64,000 nucleotides of DNA from Motacilla alba alba (Eukaryota > Chordata > Aves > Passeriformes > Motacillidae), in the NCBI RefSeq assembly GCF_015832195.1, contig NC_052016.1:84512547-84576546 (forward strand), read 5' to 3'. The position numbers and the translations under genes were made by a program. A model generated the notes under the pieces. That model made no database searches and was not told where the DNA came from. It saw only the letters and a list, made by a program, of their open reading frames with translations. The stretch's first letter is position 1. Each line of letters begins with the position of its first letter. Positions 1 to 12,850 of this stretch are shown here, piece by piece.

Positions 1-1385
1 GTTATAAGTGGATATTATGTATAATTGTTTGCAGCATAAGTTTTCTATGTGGACATTACTAGTGATTGCAGTATTTTAACTTAACCTCTTCAGATTGATT
101 GTAAACTATTTTAAACTTTGGCAGCACTGCCTGTTCTGAACGACTGAAGGCACTAACCATATTATTATTTGTCTAAAATTATTTTCCAGGCTAAATCTTG
201 TTTGTCCGATGTCTAATTACTATCTATTTATATATAAAGCTGGAGATTTGATCATCCGAAAGAAAAAAAATAATCACAATTTGGTTGTAAAATTAACATA
301 GTGCTTGTAACGTTGCGTTAGTTTAATTTGTGGAAAAATAACGTATCTTAACTTGTTACTTTAGCAGTTAAGGTATCACCATTATATACTATTAAAACAC
401 TAATATTTGTAGACTTTCTCAGTCATTATAACTAGGTAGTTGACACTGCAACTTGCCTATATCTGTCAAAGTTGTTTTTATTTTTTTATAATAGTTAATT
501 TAGGCATTTGGGTAGCTTATTGTATAATACTAAATGGTAAATTATCCATGTTTAAATATTTTATGTAGATAACTCTTCAAGACATCATTTTGTGTGAACT
601 TTTTATGTTTCAAAATTACTGTTATTCTATGTTTTTTACAATTAATCCAATATTACTATTTTTTGCCCATGGATGACGAAGCTTCAGATACATCAGGTCT
701 TTCATCCAGATAAACTGACAGACAAAAAGAGAAAATGTATTTTTAATAAGAGATCCACTTTCCGACTTTATGACTTTGTAATATTCCTGAAAACTGTACA
801 AGTACAAACCTATGCTAACAGTAAGGAGGCAATTACAGAGATGTGCAAATACGTGTACAACAGATTCTGCATTTTATTTATTTATAAAGTAATTTTATAG
901 ACTATTTCAAAATTTGGGAAGATCTAAAACTATTTTTCTGTATAAATATTATTTGCCAAAACTTTGTTTATATTTTAAAAAAAATTCTAATGAAAATGAT
1001 TAAATTTTAAATGCTTTGTTTAATTAAAAAATACAACAAGAAATATAACCCCCTAAAAGAACCATGAGATGGGCCAACACGGAGACAGTAAATACTGTAG
1101 CTGGGACATGGTTTCAAGTGACTTGAGATGTCTCAGTGCTTATTTTCTTCAAAGGATACAGCACCTCACCAAAATACCTTTTTGTTTGCCTCTCTCATCC
1201 AGCATAATTGACAACACGTACAATGAATATTTCAGTAACAGTTAAAAGAAACCCCTTCATTCACTCTTTTCCAGCATATATAATTACTAGTGGTCTGTTA
1301 AATAGCCATTCTATTTCTGTTGTGACGTTAAATTCATTCACCCAATGTACAACCACTGAAATAAAAAGAAGCATTTTAAAATGAG
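1..1385 (+). other. Probable 3' UTR tail of upstream gene (MBNL2 by synteny)
   Basis: This is an AT-rich stretch with no credible reading frame that ends abruptly near 1385, where composition turns GC-richer. AATAAA lies at 1360-1365. It is followed about 15-20 bases later by the likely cleavage zone and then by a GT-rich stretch (around 1410-1425, cttgtggtgcgctctggg), which is the arrangement of a vertebrate polyadenylation site on the + strand. In vertebrates MBNL2 lies immediately upstream of RAP2A in the same orientation, so its long conserved 3' UTR is the natural candidate. No MBNL2 coding exon is in the window, so the gene name is inference only. Confidence 0.5.
1360..1365 (+). terminator. 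Poly(A) signal AATAAA ending the upstream transcript
   Basis: A canonical AATAAA hexamer sits just before the composition change at about 1385, with a GT-rich downstream element at about 1410-1425. It is the best 3' end candidate for the AT-rich transcript tail at the start of the window. Confidence 0.5.
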
Positions 1386-4300
1386 AGCGGAGTCGGGGCG
1401 ATCCTTTCTTGTGGTGCGCTCTGGGAAGAGGGGCCTGGGGTAACTAAAAATAGAAATCTTTAAAAGGTATGTATTTTTTCAATTTTATTTTTTCCTTAAT
1501 TGCTTGTTCAGGTAACAAATCCTTAAGTGCAGTCCCTAGGTTCAGGATATGCAGTCCCTAGGTTCAGATGCTGTGTGAGGAAGCCCTTCTCCTGCCGAGG
1601 ATGCCACGCCACTGGGCTCCAGCCTCCAACAGCCATCCCGAGCCCTTCCCTCCCACCTGCACAGGCCGGGGTGCGGGCAGGCACTGGTTATCCCAGAGGT
1701 TGGTTCACAATTGCCTGACCATTGTGGTGAATTTTTGGTGGCACATCCTTTGCATCTTCTTTTCTTTCCTACATCTTGAAGAGTGTTGCACCAACAGATA
1801 ATCCCTGTTATCTGCTAGTTCCTCTGGAGAGAGCAGTATCACAAAGGAGTTGTGTGCCCACAGGCAGGGATTGCATGGCAAACTAGTGACAGAGGAGGGA
1901 TTAAATTAAGCACTCTGGGTGGCAGCTCCGTGGTTATTTCACACTGCCTTCTCTGTTTTATTTTTTAAATGCTTTTAAAGAAAGGAAATACAATTCCTGC
2001 AGAATCTAGAAGAGTTTGTGTCATAAAGTTGTCTACACTTCGTCAGCACAAGGCTGGTTTGAAAGGAGCCCAAAGTCACAAGTGATGTGGAAAACCACCA
2101 GGTCAACCAGTCTATTTGGATGTGTCACACACATACTGAGCCAGAAGCCTGCTGAGAATAAGTATGTGGGATGGAGAGGAGAAATAGGATGACTTGCAGG
2201 GACGGGGAAGGACTGGAGCATTAGAGAGCTGCAAGGGCATTGTAGAGCAGAAGCAGCAAATTATTAAAATTCAACTCCTAATGACTCAGGAGCGGGAAGC
2301 CTGTCTGTTGACACTTTCTTATGTTAAACCCCACCCTGGACAGTTGTCAGCTGCCAAGAAGGGTCAGGACATGTCACTTTTCTTGTCTAAAAGCTGCTTT
2401 GTTTCTTGTCAACTTGGGCATTTTCCTGGCATTGGAGAAGTGCTCATGGAAGCCATGAGCTTTCAGGGGCCACAGCAAACCCACAGTGTCTGTATATGTC
2501 CATGTGCAAAGCATCCTCCTTTCAGATAACATCAGAGATTCCAAAATGGAGCAAGTTACTTCTAGAGAAGAGCTTTTAGAAACCTTTGGTTTTCCCCCCG
2601 GCGCTTGGCCATGAACCTCCCCTGGCCCCACATGGGGTAGCCATGGCCATAAGACTTATTCTCCATGTTTTGCTTGGTTGTCAGTTCTAAAATCTGAAGT
2701 AATCTGAGCACTGGGGTGTTCTCGCAATCCACTGGAATTAAAAGCGTGAAAGAAAGGGGATGTGACATTTGAGGGATCAGAGACTGCTGGAATAGTTTTG
2801 CATGTTTGTATACAGCAAAGAAAGCCAAAACTGGTTGAACCTTGTTCATGCTGCACTTTGGGAGTGACTCTTGAGCAAGTTATTAAAACAGCAACTGGGT
2901 TTTCTTGCCAAAAGAGTTGTTTCACTCCAGAAGAGAGCTCAGGAGCAACCCAACATTTCTGTACTGTGGGTGACAGTAGATAAAAGGACTTGTGAGCAAG
3001 GCTGCTCAACAGTGCAGGCATTGCATCTCCTGCTACTGACATTTATTGAATTCATGGGACCAAAAATAATACCTCGCCTGGAACTGCTGAACACCTTCCT
3101 TGGCGTCTGATCATATGGTCATCTGAGCGTACCATGCTCTTTATGCCTGCAATCAGTTCTCTAGCTAAGCCTTTTGTCCAGTAGCCTGCATTTTTAATGT
3201 CATATAATTGACAGTTCTGGAGGCTTTTTTACATGGGTCAAGATGATGTTTATTGCTGGAGTGGGTGTGTGTGAGAGCAAAATCACCTCAGCTGTTGCAT
3301 TATTGCTGGCATGTAATGTATTTGAGCATAAAGGTATGCAATAGATAGTTGGATTTTCTGTGAATGGATAAATTATGGAAATGCATTCTAAAGTGTTAGT
3401 CTTCTAATTCTGTAATTATAAACCCCATAGAAATCATAGAAAATAAATTACATGTTTAATTACATGAAAATACCTTCTGCTGTAACAGGGGAAAAAAATG
3501 CAATACTAAGAAATGTGAAAGGAAGGTATTGGTGTGAGCTGCTTACTCAGTGCTGGGCTGCAGTTGCATTATTTCCATCAAGGCTTTTTGGAATGTGAGG
3601 AAGACACTTGGCTTTATGATTTAGGAAAATCACTACAGGAAAGACGCCCTGCTCCTCTCATCTTCAAAGGGCTGGATTTGGATACTACTTTTAAGGAAAA
3701 CAAATTCTGGTGACTGTCTTCCTTAGCCTTAATTGTCACAAAGCAGTCAAGGTGTGGCCTGTGTGGTTCCTCAGAGGGCCACCAGACCAAAGAGATGCCA
3801 GGATGTGGAGGTGGCGAGGGTGACCACAGTGGTGTGAGGTTCACCTTGTAGGAACAGCCCCCAGGGATGGTCATGCAGGTGCTGCCTGTGCTAAACCTGA
3901 GCTGTGTTTGCATTTGCCCATGACTGCCTCTCCTTTTCACGCAGGGCTAGAGGGAAGAACTGCTTTTACTTCCTTGGGTTATGGTTGTAGCCACTGCACT
4001 GAATGCCAGTGGAGCACATCCAGAGATGCTAAAGTTGGTACTTACAGCACAGCTCAGGACTGTGAGTGGGCAAGTTTTTCACACTTGGAAAACTGCTGGG
4101 GTGGGATCCAGCTTTCTGTCTGTATCTCTGGAGTCTCAAATGGGACACTGCAGAGTACCCACTTGGCCTAAAGCTGCTGCTGTGGAGCAGCACAGGTCTG
4201 GGTGAGTATGTTAACTTAAGTCTGCCAGCCCCGTGCAGGTGTCTCAGATACTCTTAGGTGTATCTTAGATGAGTTTAGTCAATGAATCCCGCCTGTTTTC

Positions 4301-5462
4301 ACAAAGGACAATGGTTTTGATGGCTTTTAAAACACCCATCATGAACAAGAAATCACAAAATCATGAGACTGTCTGAAATTGTCTGATAGTTAAAAATCCT
4401 GATCTTCTCTGTAGGCATTTGGAGGATGTTCAGCTTGCATATTTAAGCTTTTTCTCTCCAATCATTGTACTCAGAAATTTTTTTCATGTCACCTAACGTG
4501 TTCCTGCGCTCACAGATGTAAAGCAGCTCACAAAATTCTTGAGAAACTCATGAAAATTTGCAACAGGAATTCAAGCAGTTCTTATGTCTTACCATGTTGT
4601 AGGGAGGAGTGACAAAATATGGTAACCCTTTAGGACGTGATATGATTTCTTCAGGCTTAACTTCCACATGGACTTTATTCAGTTATTATGCCAATGAAGG
4701 TGTGGTGTTATCAGTACAACATAGGCTGAGTGCAGTTGCAATGGGGTGGACTGTCCCTGTATGCAAATAAATTGCTCTGTTTAACATGTGAAATGACTGT
4801 ACCCTACTCTAACCAAATTAGTTATGTTGCTTTAATTTCTCTAAGTCTTGAGAACAAGCTGTCCTTGGAGAGGCATTGGTAAAGCCTACACATTCGTTTC
4901 TAGGTTTAAGATAAATTATTATGAAAGGCAAGAGTCCTGTTTTGTGTCTTTCCTCAAGCCAGATGGGCTCAAAAGAAAAGCTACGTAAGCAACTACATGT
5001 GAAAGAGAGCTCACATGGAAAAAAGTGGTCAGCCTTAAGCAGATTTCAGTGGACTTTCTAACTACAGAATGGATATAAAGTATTTTCATTTCTATTGACC
5101 TTAAAAGTGGCTACTTTATACCCATTCCAGAGGAAATAAATGAGGTTGAACTCTTCTAATAGAAAATCAATGCACTCCTCCACGAGTGTGAACTTTGCAG
5201 GAGCAATCACTGGAAGAAGTCCCTGGGCTGATGGTCCTGCCCATTCTTCTGCTGTTATCTCAGAATTCATGGTAAATGCTTCTGGGCAGCAGTAGAAGCA
5301 TGCTGGCTACTGCTGCTGTGGCAAGGGACTTCTCATTTTATTTCCTTTTAATTAGATCATGAGAGAGGCTGGACTTCTTCAAGTCCAGTTTTATCTGGAG
5401 TTGCAGGTATGTATGGGAACTTTTGTTTGGTGTTTTTCTCACCAACTTGTTAGATTCATTGC
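1386..5462. other. Intergenic DNA, no gene recognised
   Basis: Open frames here are short (up to 128 codons), overlap on both strands, and show no recognisable domain. A short direct duplication at 1528-1567 is listed separately. I see no repeat family, RNA gene or conserved exon structure in the rest of this 4 kb. Confidence 0.6.
1528..1567. repeat. 18-bp direct duplication, 22-bp period
   Basis: The 18-mer TGCAGTCCCTAGGTTCAG occurs at 1528-1545 and again, identical, at 1550-1567, separated by four bases (gata). This is a small local tandem duplication with no coding role. Confidence 0.9.
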
Positions 5463-5968
5463 TCTGGGGTCCCCAGCTTAAGGAGGATGTGGACCTGTTG
5501 GAGTCAGTCCAGGGGAGGGTCATGAAGATGGTCAGAGGGCTGGGGCTCCTCTCCTGTGAAGGCAGGCTGAAAGAGTTGGGGTGATTAATTGGAGAAGAGA
5601 AAGCTCCAGGGAGACCTCAGAGCACCTTCCAGTACCTAAGGGAGGCCCATAAGAAAGATGGGGACAGACTTTTTAGTAGGGCCTGTTGTGATTGGGCAAG
5701 GGATAATGGTTTTAAACTAAAAGAGGGTCGATTTAGATTAGATGTAAGACAGAATTTTGGTTTACAGTTTTTACAATGAGGGTGACAAAAAACTCAAACA
5801 GGTTGCTCAGAGAAGTTGTGGATGCCCTATCCCTGGAAACATTCAAGGCCAGTTTGGATGGCACTCTGAGCAACTTGGCTGAGTTGATAACAAGCTGCCC
5901 ATGGTAGGGGGTTGGACTAGATGACATTGAAAGATCCCTCCCAGCCCAAACCATTCTATGACTCTATA
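5463..5968 (+). mobile_element. CR1 LINE fragment, 5'-truncated, + strand
   Basis: The segment follows the typical avian CR1 3' region in order. A part matching the end of the reverse transcriptase ORF (around 5480-5560) is followed by the block around 5690-5750 with 'ttttaaactaaaagaggg' and 'agattagatgtaag'. Next come the block around 5800-5850 ('caggttgctcagagaagttgtggatgcc'-like, partly diverged) and a terminus around 5905-5968 with 'gggggttggactagatga' and the octamer-like end 'ccattctatgactctata'. CR1 elements end in short 8-bp repeats rather than poly(A), as here. The copy is 5'-truncated to about 0.5 kb and cannot encode a functional protein. It retains recognisable identity throughout, so it is old but not ancient. 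Confidence 0.93.
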
Positions 5969-8900
5969 CAGAAAGCCTATAAAGCAAATGAAATCAAATT
6001 AAATCCAATTGTCAGCCAGCTCAGCACTTTCTTACTTGCAGCCACTCTATTTGCCAGATGTAGCTCAGTACAGATTGCCTGAACAGTGGCAATAGTTTCT
6101 TGCTGAGCATCCTTTTCTGTGTGCAGGTAGAACAGAGACATGCTTTTACCACACTAAGTTCAGGCCTTTTGCATTCAGCCCCAGGGTTCTTGTATAAGCA
6201 AAAGGAGAGTGAGGCTTTGCCAGAGGGTAACAACATTGAACTTCTAGGCAGAATTGCTTCCTCTGAAGCTTTTCCAGCCCTGCTGCCTACAGAGGTGCCT
6301 AGTGTGACCCCTCCTCCATCAAGCTGGGGCACACAGGAGGGTGCTGTGCATTCCCAATCCTCCCTCCAGCTCCTTCTTGCTATGGCTTTCACTCGAGCTT
6401 GTCTTCTAAGCATGTATGCACCATGGGAACCCCATGCCACCTGCTGGCTTCCGTGCCTTTATTTTTGTCTGAGGGTGGTTGTTTTTTTCAGACCATCTTG
6501 TTCCCCTTTTCTTCCTTTGACCCTAGAGATGATGTGGGCTTTTACAGCACCATGTGGTCGGGGAGCACACTGTGGTCCTTGCACCACTGCAGGACTGTAA
6601 TAGGTGCAATGAACTGATTCATCTTGCCCCCACAGATTGAGCACGCTGCCTGAAGGATGAGGAGATGATTTAACTGATCTGTTCTACAGTAATCAAACAC
6701 CTTTCCCCACCACTACACATGCACATTAATGTGAATCCTTCTTACTGTTTAGAGAAACTTCAGGGGGGAAATGTCCTTTTGCTACTTAAGGGGAAGCATT
6801 AGCCAATCCTGTCTTAATTCGTGCATAGAGGCTTTTATCTTCACCCGCCTGATTCTGCTGGCCTTCCTTAGGAGATCCATGGATCCAAATTAAGGGCCAT
6901 GCTGTTCTTGACCATACAGAAAAGTTCCTTGCAAGGTTAGGGAAGGCTCTATGAGTCAGTTCCCGTGGAATGGACCAAATGAACTTCATTTTCATAACTG
7001 AAGAAGGAAACCACAACCGTCTGAGCATTTAAAGCATCATTTAATTACAGATTTGTTTTGCATGGAAGGTAAAGTGGTGTAAGCCTTCCTAGAGAGGATA
7101 TGACTTCCATGAAGGCCGTGTCTCATCTGCTATGTCCAACATTCTATGGTCAGGAAAGACAAATGAAGCAGGCTGACTCCACCTCAGCAGCAGAAGCAAT
7201 TCTGTGCTTACTATGATTTGGCCAGGGAAGTCTTCTAGTCTTTCCCAGTGAATGCTGTCCACGGGAAAGGTTTTGATGAGAGCTCCTTGGGTATGATGGA
7301 AACCCCATGAGAAGCAGAAGGTGCAAAGCAGTGAGGGGACATCACGCGGTGGAAGCCAAGTGCAGCATAATTATTCTCTTATTTGCTTTTTACGTCCATC
7401 CACATCAGATGTTCAATCTAAAAGGCATTCCATCTTCCATCTTGATGGAAAGGACTTTCTTTCAGACCTGGCGTTTGGGAATTTTAGATCCTTTCTTATT
7501 TCTTTCCTCTCCTTTTGTTTTAATTTTAGCCATAATGCAGATGATCCAATGCGATATGAGATCAGCCTTTGGGCTTTGGTGAATGCAGGAGATAATTACT
7601 CCTGAAAAGGAATGTATCAGAGGAACTGCTTTCAAATCCAAGTTTCCTATGCAATATAATTATTCCTATTTAAATAAAGGACTCCAGCACTTCCACTCAG
7701 CAGCACCTCTCTATACAAAGTGAGGGCTGTTCCCTCTTGACACAGCTTTTTCTGCTCTTCTCAGAAAATGGCTCTATTGAAACCAAACATTAGTCCATCA
7801 AAGTGCCTAAAACCAATGACCATTTTATATTCAATGGAATCCTTACTTTCTAAAAAATATCACAATGAAACTGCTCTATTTTCCTTCCCCTTTTTGTTAC
7901 TAATATTACCTCATGAATGCTCCAGAGAGAAACAGCTGCATCTCCTTTGCTTTTCAGCTTCTCAGACTTAGCTGGATGTGGCTTCATGCTCTAGGAGTCA
8001 ATAGACTCAAGCCAATTTGCAATAAAACTAATAAAGAAAATGGCCCTGATAAGATGTGGCATTTGTAGAACTTGGATTTAGTTTGCTCAGCAAATGTCCC
8101 AAGGTGAGTTTTATCTATAAATGGATGCTGCAGCATCATGGTGTCAGAAGTTTCCATTCACAGGGGCTGATACCCATTGAAACATCCAGAGTTTGTGGTG
8201 GGGTCCCTCAGAAGCAGGACCTGCAGTAGTTGGGCTTCACTGGGATTAAACACTTATTACTGGAGCTGGATGCACAGCTGAAAGGAATAGACTCCCGCTG
8301 GGTTACTTGAGCAGGGCATTAGGAGAAGCTAGTGTGTGCACTTAAGGACACTGCCCATGCTCTGCAGGAGCTGTGGGTAGCTGCTCAGCAGTGAAAAGTA
8401 CCCTGTCTCACAGAAATGGAAGTAGCTCATCTTTTTTAACAATCTTTTTCTTTCAGGATCCCAAAGTGTGTGTCTGTCCGTGGCGATCACTACAGGGATA
8501 TTTAGATTGGTTGTCAACAAGCCACAGAAGGTCTTCTCAGGTACTTCTCTGGTGCTTCTCTTTGTCCAGCAGATAACTAGATTTACCACAAGAGTATAAA
8601 CAGCCTTCTGGTAGAGCGGAAGGCAGTGGGAAGGCCCAAAGGAGAAGACTCAGAGGCACAGCCTGGGTGTGGAATTAAGAATGTGTCTTAATTCCTTCAA
8701 CACATCCTGTGTCAGAATCCAAACAGCCTCACCAGCTATCCTGGTCCTGCACCTGAGAAATGCTACCATTGTAAATAAATAAAACCCAAATTCCCCTAAC
8801 CTATGGCATCAGAAATAGCAGGACCTCTCTGAGAAGTTAGTAAGTATGAAGAAGGAAAGTAAGTCCTGTTGGCTTCTCCTTGTTGGGATTTCTTCTGCCA

Positions 8901-11900
8901 AACCTCTGCTCAAGGCCAGCACTGGCATCCCCTGTAGCCATTCCCTTCTGCCATGTTTCCTTCTGTCAAAATATGGAGAAATTGGAGCACATGCAAAGAC
9001 AGAAATGTAAAAATGTCTTTTTCTACCACACTTGGAAAACCTCCCTGTGGAGGACCTGAGGAAGCAGGTGGGTTTTACAGGGCCCATTCAGCCAGCTGGG
9101 TTACAAGGGAGTCTCCTCAGCTGCAGACCCTCAGGGAGCCTGAGGCTATTTTTAAATCAGTAAAATTAAGAAGCCTGGGGGTTTGGGAGGCTGATTAGCT
9201 CCACAGGGCACCTACAGATCTCAGAGGCAGCTGAGGTGAGACAAAGCTTGCCTGTAACACACCTGCCTGTTTCTGCCCTTGAGCGGCCCTTGGCCACTGA
9301 TGGTCCCTGCTCAGCCAAGGGGCTGCCAAGGCTCCTTCTCCTTCAGAAGGGAGACCTGGCTGCATCTGTGTGCCTTGGGCCCTCAACCCTGCAGCCATGC
9401 CATTATTTTAATGCTGGTGACACAGGCTCACATGCAGCTGTTCTCTCAGCTTCAACCCAGCCTCCCAGCAACCGCTCCTCAGCCTTTCCTGGTGTCTCTC
9501 CACACACCTTTACCCACACGGGCACAGGACACAGGGCTTGGCTCACTGCATCTTTCCCATGTCAGAAAAAGCCCAAGACTCTTTTAGAGCATTTTTTATC
9601 TGTTCAGAGGCAAACTTTGCATTTGTTTTGATGAAATGAAAATAGCTGGAGGTTTATGATGATAGCAGCCTGCAGCTATGCCTGCTAGTGCAGCAAACCT
9701 GCTGCAGGGAAGAATGGCTCTGTGCTCTGCTACTCCTGCCAGGATCATCCCTGGCACCTCCCAGACTGCTGCATTTTTCCTCTGGATAAAGCTTGGATTG
9801 GCAAAAAGTGCCAACGTTTTTAATCACTGTCTTTTCTATCTCAGGGGAAAAAGAAAACTATTTTAAAAGCCTGTTCTTCAGGCACTTGCATTCGTAACAA
9901 TTTAGCCTGCCCAGCTCCACCCCTGAGTGTCCATCCACCCACCCCTGCAGAGGGGCACGTTGCACAGGTAGAGCCAGTGGGGACCATTTAATTTGTTTTG
10001 TCCTGACACAAAGGAAGCACCTGTGTGGGCACAAGGGCAGAGCTGCAGCACCTCAAGAGCATTTCTCCACCTCCTGCTCTGTCTCTCCACAGGCAAGTGA
10101 GGGGCTTGGAGGAGCAAAGCTTTCTTGTCATGTCAGATGTTCCTCAGAAGGGTTTGCCCCTTACTTAGCACTGGAAAGCTCTGCCACTGCCTCTTTTGTC
10201 CATCAAAAACAAAGTGCATTTTTTTAGTGCCACAGTAAGGACACAGCTTCTCTCTTCTTCAGTTTCCATCTGCAAGATGAAAATGGCAACAGCCTGGTGG
10301 CAGTTTTGCTGGGGACAGGTGCAGAGCTGCTGAAGGCCCCCTTACCCCTGCTCTGCTTCACACCATGTTGCTTAAATCAAGGAGTAAAATGTAAGCATGG
10401 AGCCAGGACTGTATCAAAGTCATTATTTATTTTGACCCTGGCAGGTTAAAAGCTCTGGTATTTACACAGTGGTCCCACAAATCCCAGAGGTCATCTCCTT
10501 GGATCAAATAAACTAACACAGCTTTAAGATATTGGAGTTTATGCCAATTTATAGGAGCTGAGACACTGGCTGAAGGTTTTCAAGTCCATGGAAAACACTG
10601 CAGCAAAGAATTCTTTCTTTTAATCTCCTTTATTTCTTCTAAACTACATACACCCACATGCAGGTACTTAGACAACATATGCAAATTGAATTATCACTTT
10701 TTAAAACACTACACCAATTTTTCCAGCACCCTCTTAATAATTTTTAAATTTTGCTTATAAGAGTATTTTATGAAAAGCTAGTCCTTAACTAGACAGGTGG
10801 TGGCTGATTTGTGTGGTTTAAGAGAACATTACAGGGCCACAGCGACCACTAACTTTGCTCATGTCTCCCTCTGCATAAAGCAAGCCATTATGTTACCTGA
10901 TAAAAATATATCACCTAAATGATTATTTTTTTCCAGAGGAGGCATGACCAGACACTAACCACTTTGAGAAGATTGTCATGGAGTAGTTCTAGCATTTTCC
11001 TCAGTCATCTAATATGCCCAGTGCGTTCATCCCAAACCCACAAGGAAATATTGTTGGAATCTGTCCCAGAAAAGCTATCCTGATAAAAGTTCATCTCTGT
11101 GCAGTGGGGACCAGATCTATATGAAAATCCCAAAATAATTCTGGAAAAATCTAACACTATGGATTTGTTTGGTGTGCTGTGGGTTGCTCTTAAATTACTT
11201 TGCAAGCATCTACCTGTAATCGTATCAGCTCTCACTGAAGGCCCAAGAGAAAATGCCAAGAAGAGCTGGAGTTAATTCTTGTTATTATTTTCCTTAAGCA
11301 AATGAGCTGTGGTTCCTAAATAGGATATGCAGATCTCCTCCTTGCACAGACCTCCCACTATAACACACCTCTGAAAGGCTGCTCGAAAACAGTAGTCACA
11401 GTGTTGCATTCATGTACAGCACTGAAGACCTAAAGAAGAGTATGAGAGCTTTGTACACCTCACAAACTCAGCTCCTTTTAGATTTTCCCTGCATGAATCT
11501 TTTCTTTAGCCTTGGAATGATTTTATCATAAATTTATGATACTGGGTTGTCTTAAAGCATCAGCTACTGGCATCAAAAACATGAGATTCCTGGTTTCTGT
11601 TAAAAAAATCCGAACAATCTATCACAAAGCAGCAAAAAGAAGCAACAATGACTGAAGACCAAAAGGCAAACCCAACAGTCAACATTTAGAGGCAATTAAT
11701 TTCAGGCCCTTAAAGTTTATCTCTGAAGGCCAGCAGTTAGTAGCTCCTATTGTGATAAAGATCATATATAAACCACATGATCCTGAAGCATTCAGTTAAA
11801 ACTTCCTGTTCCATTAATTAAAAGCTTGGGCTCCACAAGCTTCTACAAGTAGAAACTCCAGACCTCCATGTAGAAAGAGGCAAGTTACATTTGTCCACCT

Positions 11901-12277
11901 CCTTGTGTACACAGACAGGGTCAGCCCTTGCTGGCAAAGTGGCAGCTGGTCTTTTCCAGGGGCTGTCACACCCCCCAGGCAGTGACCAGCCCCCTTTAAA
12001 CCTACCTCTCCATGTCTGCCCTTAAAACCTGCCTCTCCTCAGGGACCCTCCCGAGGCCTTTCCCACTGTGACTGCGATGCTCAGCACAGCAACCAACTCC
12101 AGCAGGACACATGATGTAAATCCAAACATTCAGAGCAAACCCAGCCCTTTGGATATGCACCAGAACGACCTACTCAGTTTTTGTGGGAACCCAGGACATC
12201 CCTCTGGGTGCCCTGGATGGCCAGAGCCGCTGGCAGGGGGCTCTGAGACCCTGGCATGCAGCCAAAGACACACGTGG
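5969..12277. other. Intergenic DNA, no gene recognised
   Basis: Overlapping short frames on both strands (the longest is 166 codons at 6100-6600 on +, opposed by 139 codons at 6021-6440 on -) have no recognisable motifs, and none shows splice-bounded coding structure. No RNA gene or additional repeat family was recognised. Some stretches (9.2-9.5 kb, 11.9-12.3 kb) are GC-richer than the surroundings but carry no gene signature. Confidence 0.6.
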
Positions 12278-12282
12278 GGTTT
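12278..12282. repeat. Left target-site duplication GGTTT
   Basis: The 5-bp GGTTT directly precedes the TG start of the LTR at 12283 and is repeated exactly at 12851-12855 directly after the terminal CA. Five-base duplications are typical of ERVL-type retroviral integration. Confidence 0.75.
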
Positions 12283-12399
12283 TGATCTTAGCCTGTGGAG
12301 CAAATTACCAACTCTGTATGAAGAATTACAAGCCACACACAAGTTTAGATAGCGTAGTAGAAGTAGTCACGAAGTGAAAGGAAGGATTTTTGAGTGCTG

Positions 12400-12465
12400 T
12401 ACAGGGGGGTTTTAAGCCTTGTACGCAGGGGTCCAAGTTTTGTACATGGGGGTCAGGGGTTTTAA
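12400..12465 (+). repeat. Three imperfect GTAC-G-rich modules inside the LTR U3
   Basis: Within the U3 part of the LTR, three imperfect modules follow each other, each with GTAC followed by a G-rich stretch: 'tgtacagggggg', 'tgtacgcaggggtc' and 'tgtacatgggggtc'. They are joined by T-rich connectors such as 'gttttaag'. Short repeated modules in U3 commonly serve as enhancer or factor-binding repeats; here that role is only inferred. Confidence 0.7.
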
Positions 12466-12630
12466 GATGGAGGGATTTGGGTGTGCCCTGTCCTCCTCCT
12501 TTCTCCTTCCTAGCCTCCATGTCTTTGGTGATGTTGGCACTCACAGATTGGTTTAGAGTAGAAAGTCACCATTCAATATAGACAGTAGGCATTGGGGAAA
12601 AAGTATAAACATGTAACACGTAATATATGA

Positions 12631-12638
12631 TATAAAAG
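12631..12638 (+). promoter_or_regulatory. LTR TATA box
   Basis: TATAAAAG lies about 100 bp upstream of the LTR poly(A) signal at 12732, matching the U3-R arrangement of retroviral LTRs. It could drive transcription rightward, toward RAP2A about 6.8 kb away, but activity cannot be judged from sequence. Confidence 0.6.
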
Positions 12639-12731
12639 ATGGCACCAGCCCCCTGGGAGGGCAGTGTGCCTTTGTCTGAGCTGCTGAACGGGCCACAGCA
12701 GCTCAGGAAAAGAATCTTTTAGATAACCAAC

Positions 12732-12737
12732 AATAAA
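12732..12737 (+). terminator. LTR poly(A) signal AATAAA
   Basis: Canonical hexamer within the R region of the solo LTR, about 95 bases downstream of its TATA box, fitting the expected order TATA, cap site, AATAAA, U5. Confidence 0.65.
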
Positions 12738-12850
12738 CAACCTTGAGACCGGACAACAGAAGACTACTGAGTCTTTCTTTGAAGGCACGGGTTGGAGGAG
12801 AGACTTTTCCATCTTTTGGGGTCACCCCAATCTGGGGGTGAGACCCCACA

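Larger units (their letters stand above)
12283..12850 (+). mobile_element. Solo LTR of an avian endogenous retrovirus (ERVL-like)
   Basis: A 568-bp element starts with TG and ends with CA, and is bounded by identical 5-bp GGTTT duplications (12278-12282 and 12851-12855). Internally it has LTR layout on the + strand. A TATA box (TATAAAAG, 12631-12638) sits at a distance consistent with a U3/R boundary near 12,660. A poly(A) signal AATAAA (12732-12737) predicts an R/U5 boundary near 12,755. A roughly 95-bp U5 ends '...ggggtgagaccccaca'. There is no internal retroviral sequence, so this is a solo LTR left by recombination between two LTRs. The sequence resembles ERVL-type LTRs common in songbirds; the family name is inference. 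It carries no coding capacity. Confidence 0.85.

Noticed and set aside
6021..6600. Opposed 139- and 166-codon frames next to the CR1 copy
   Set aside because: They overlap on opposite strands, have no recognised motif, and lack conserved gene structure.
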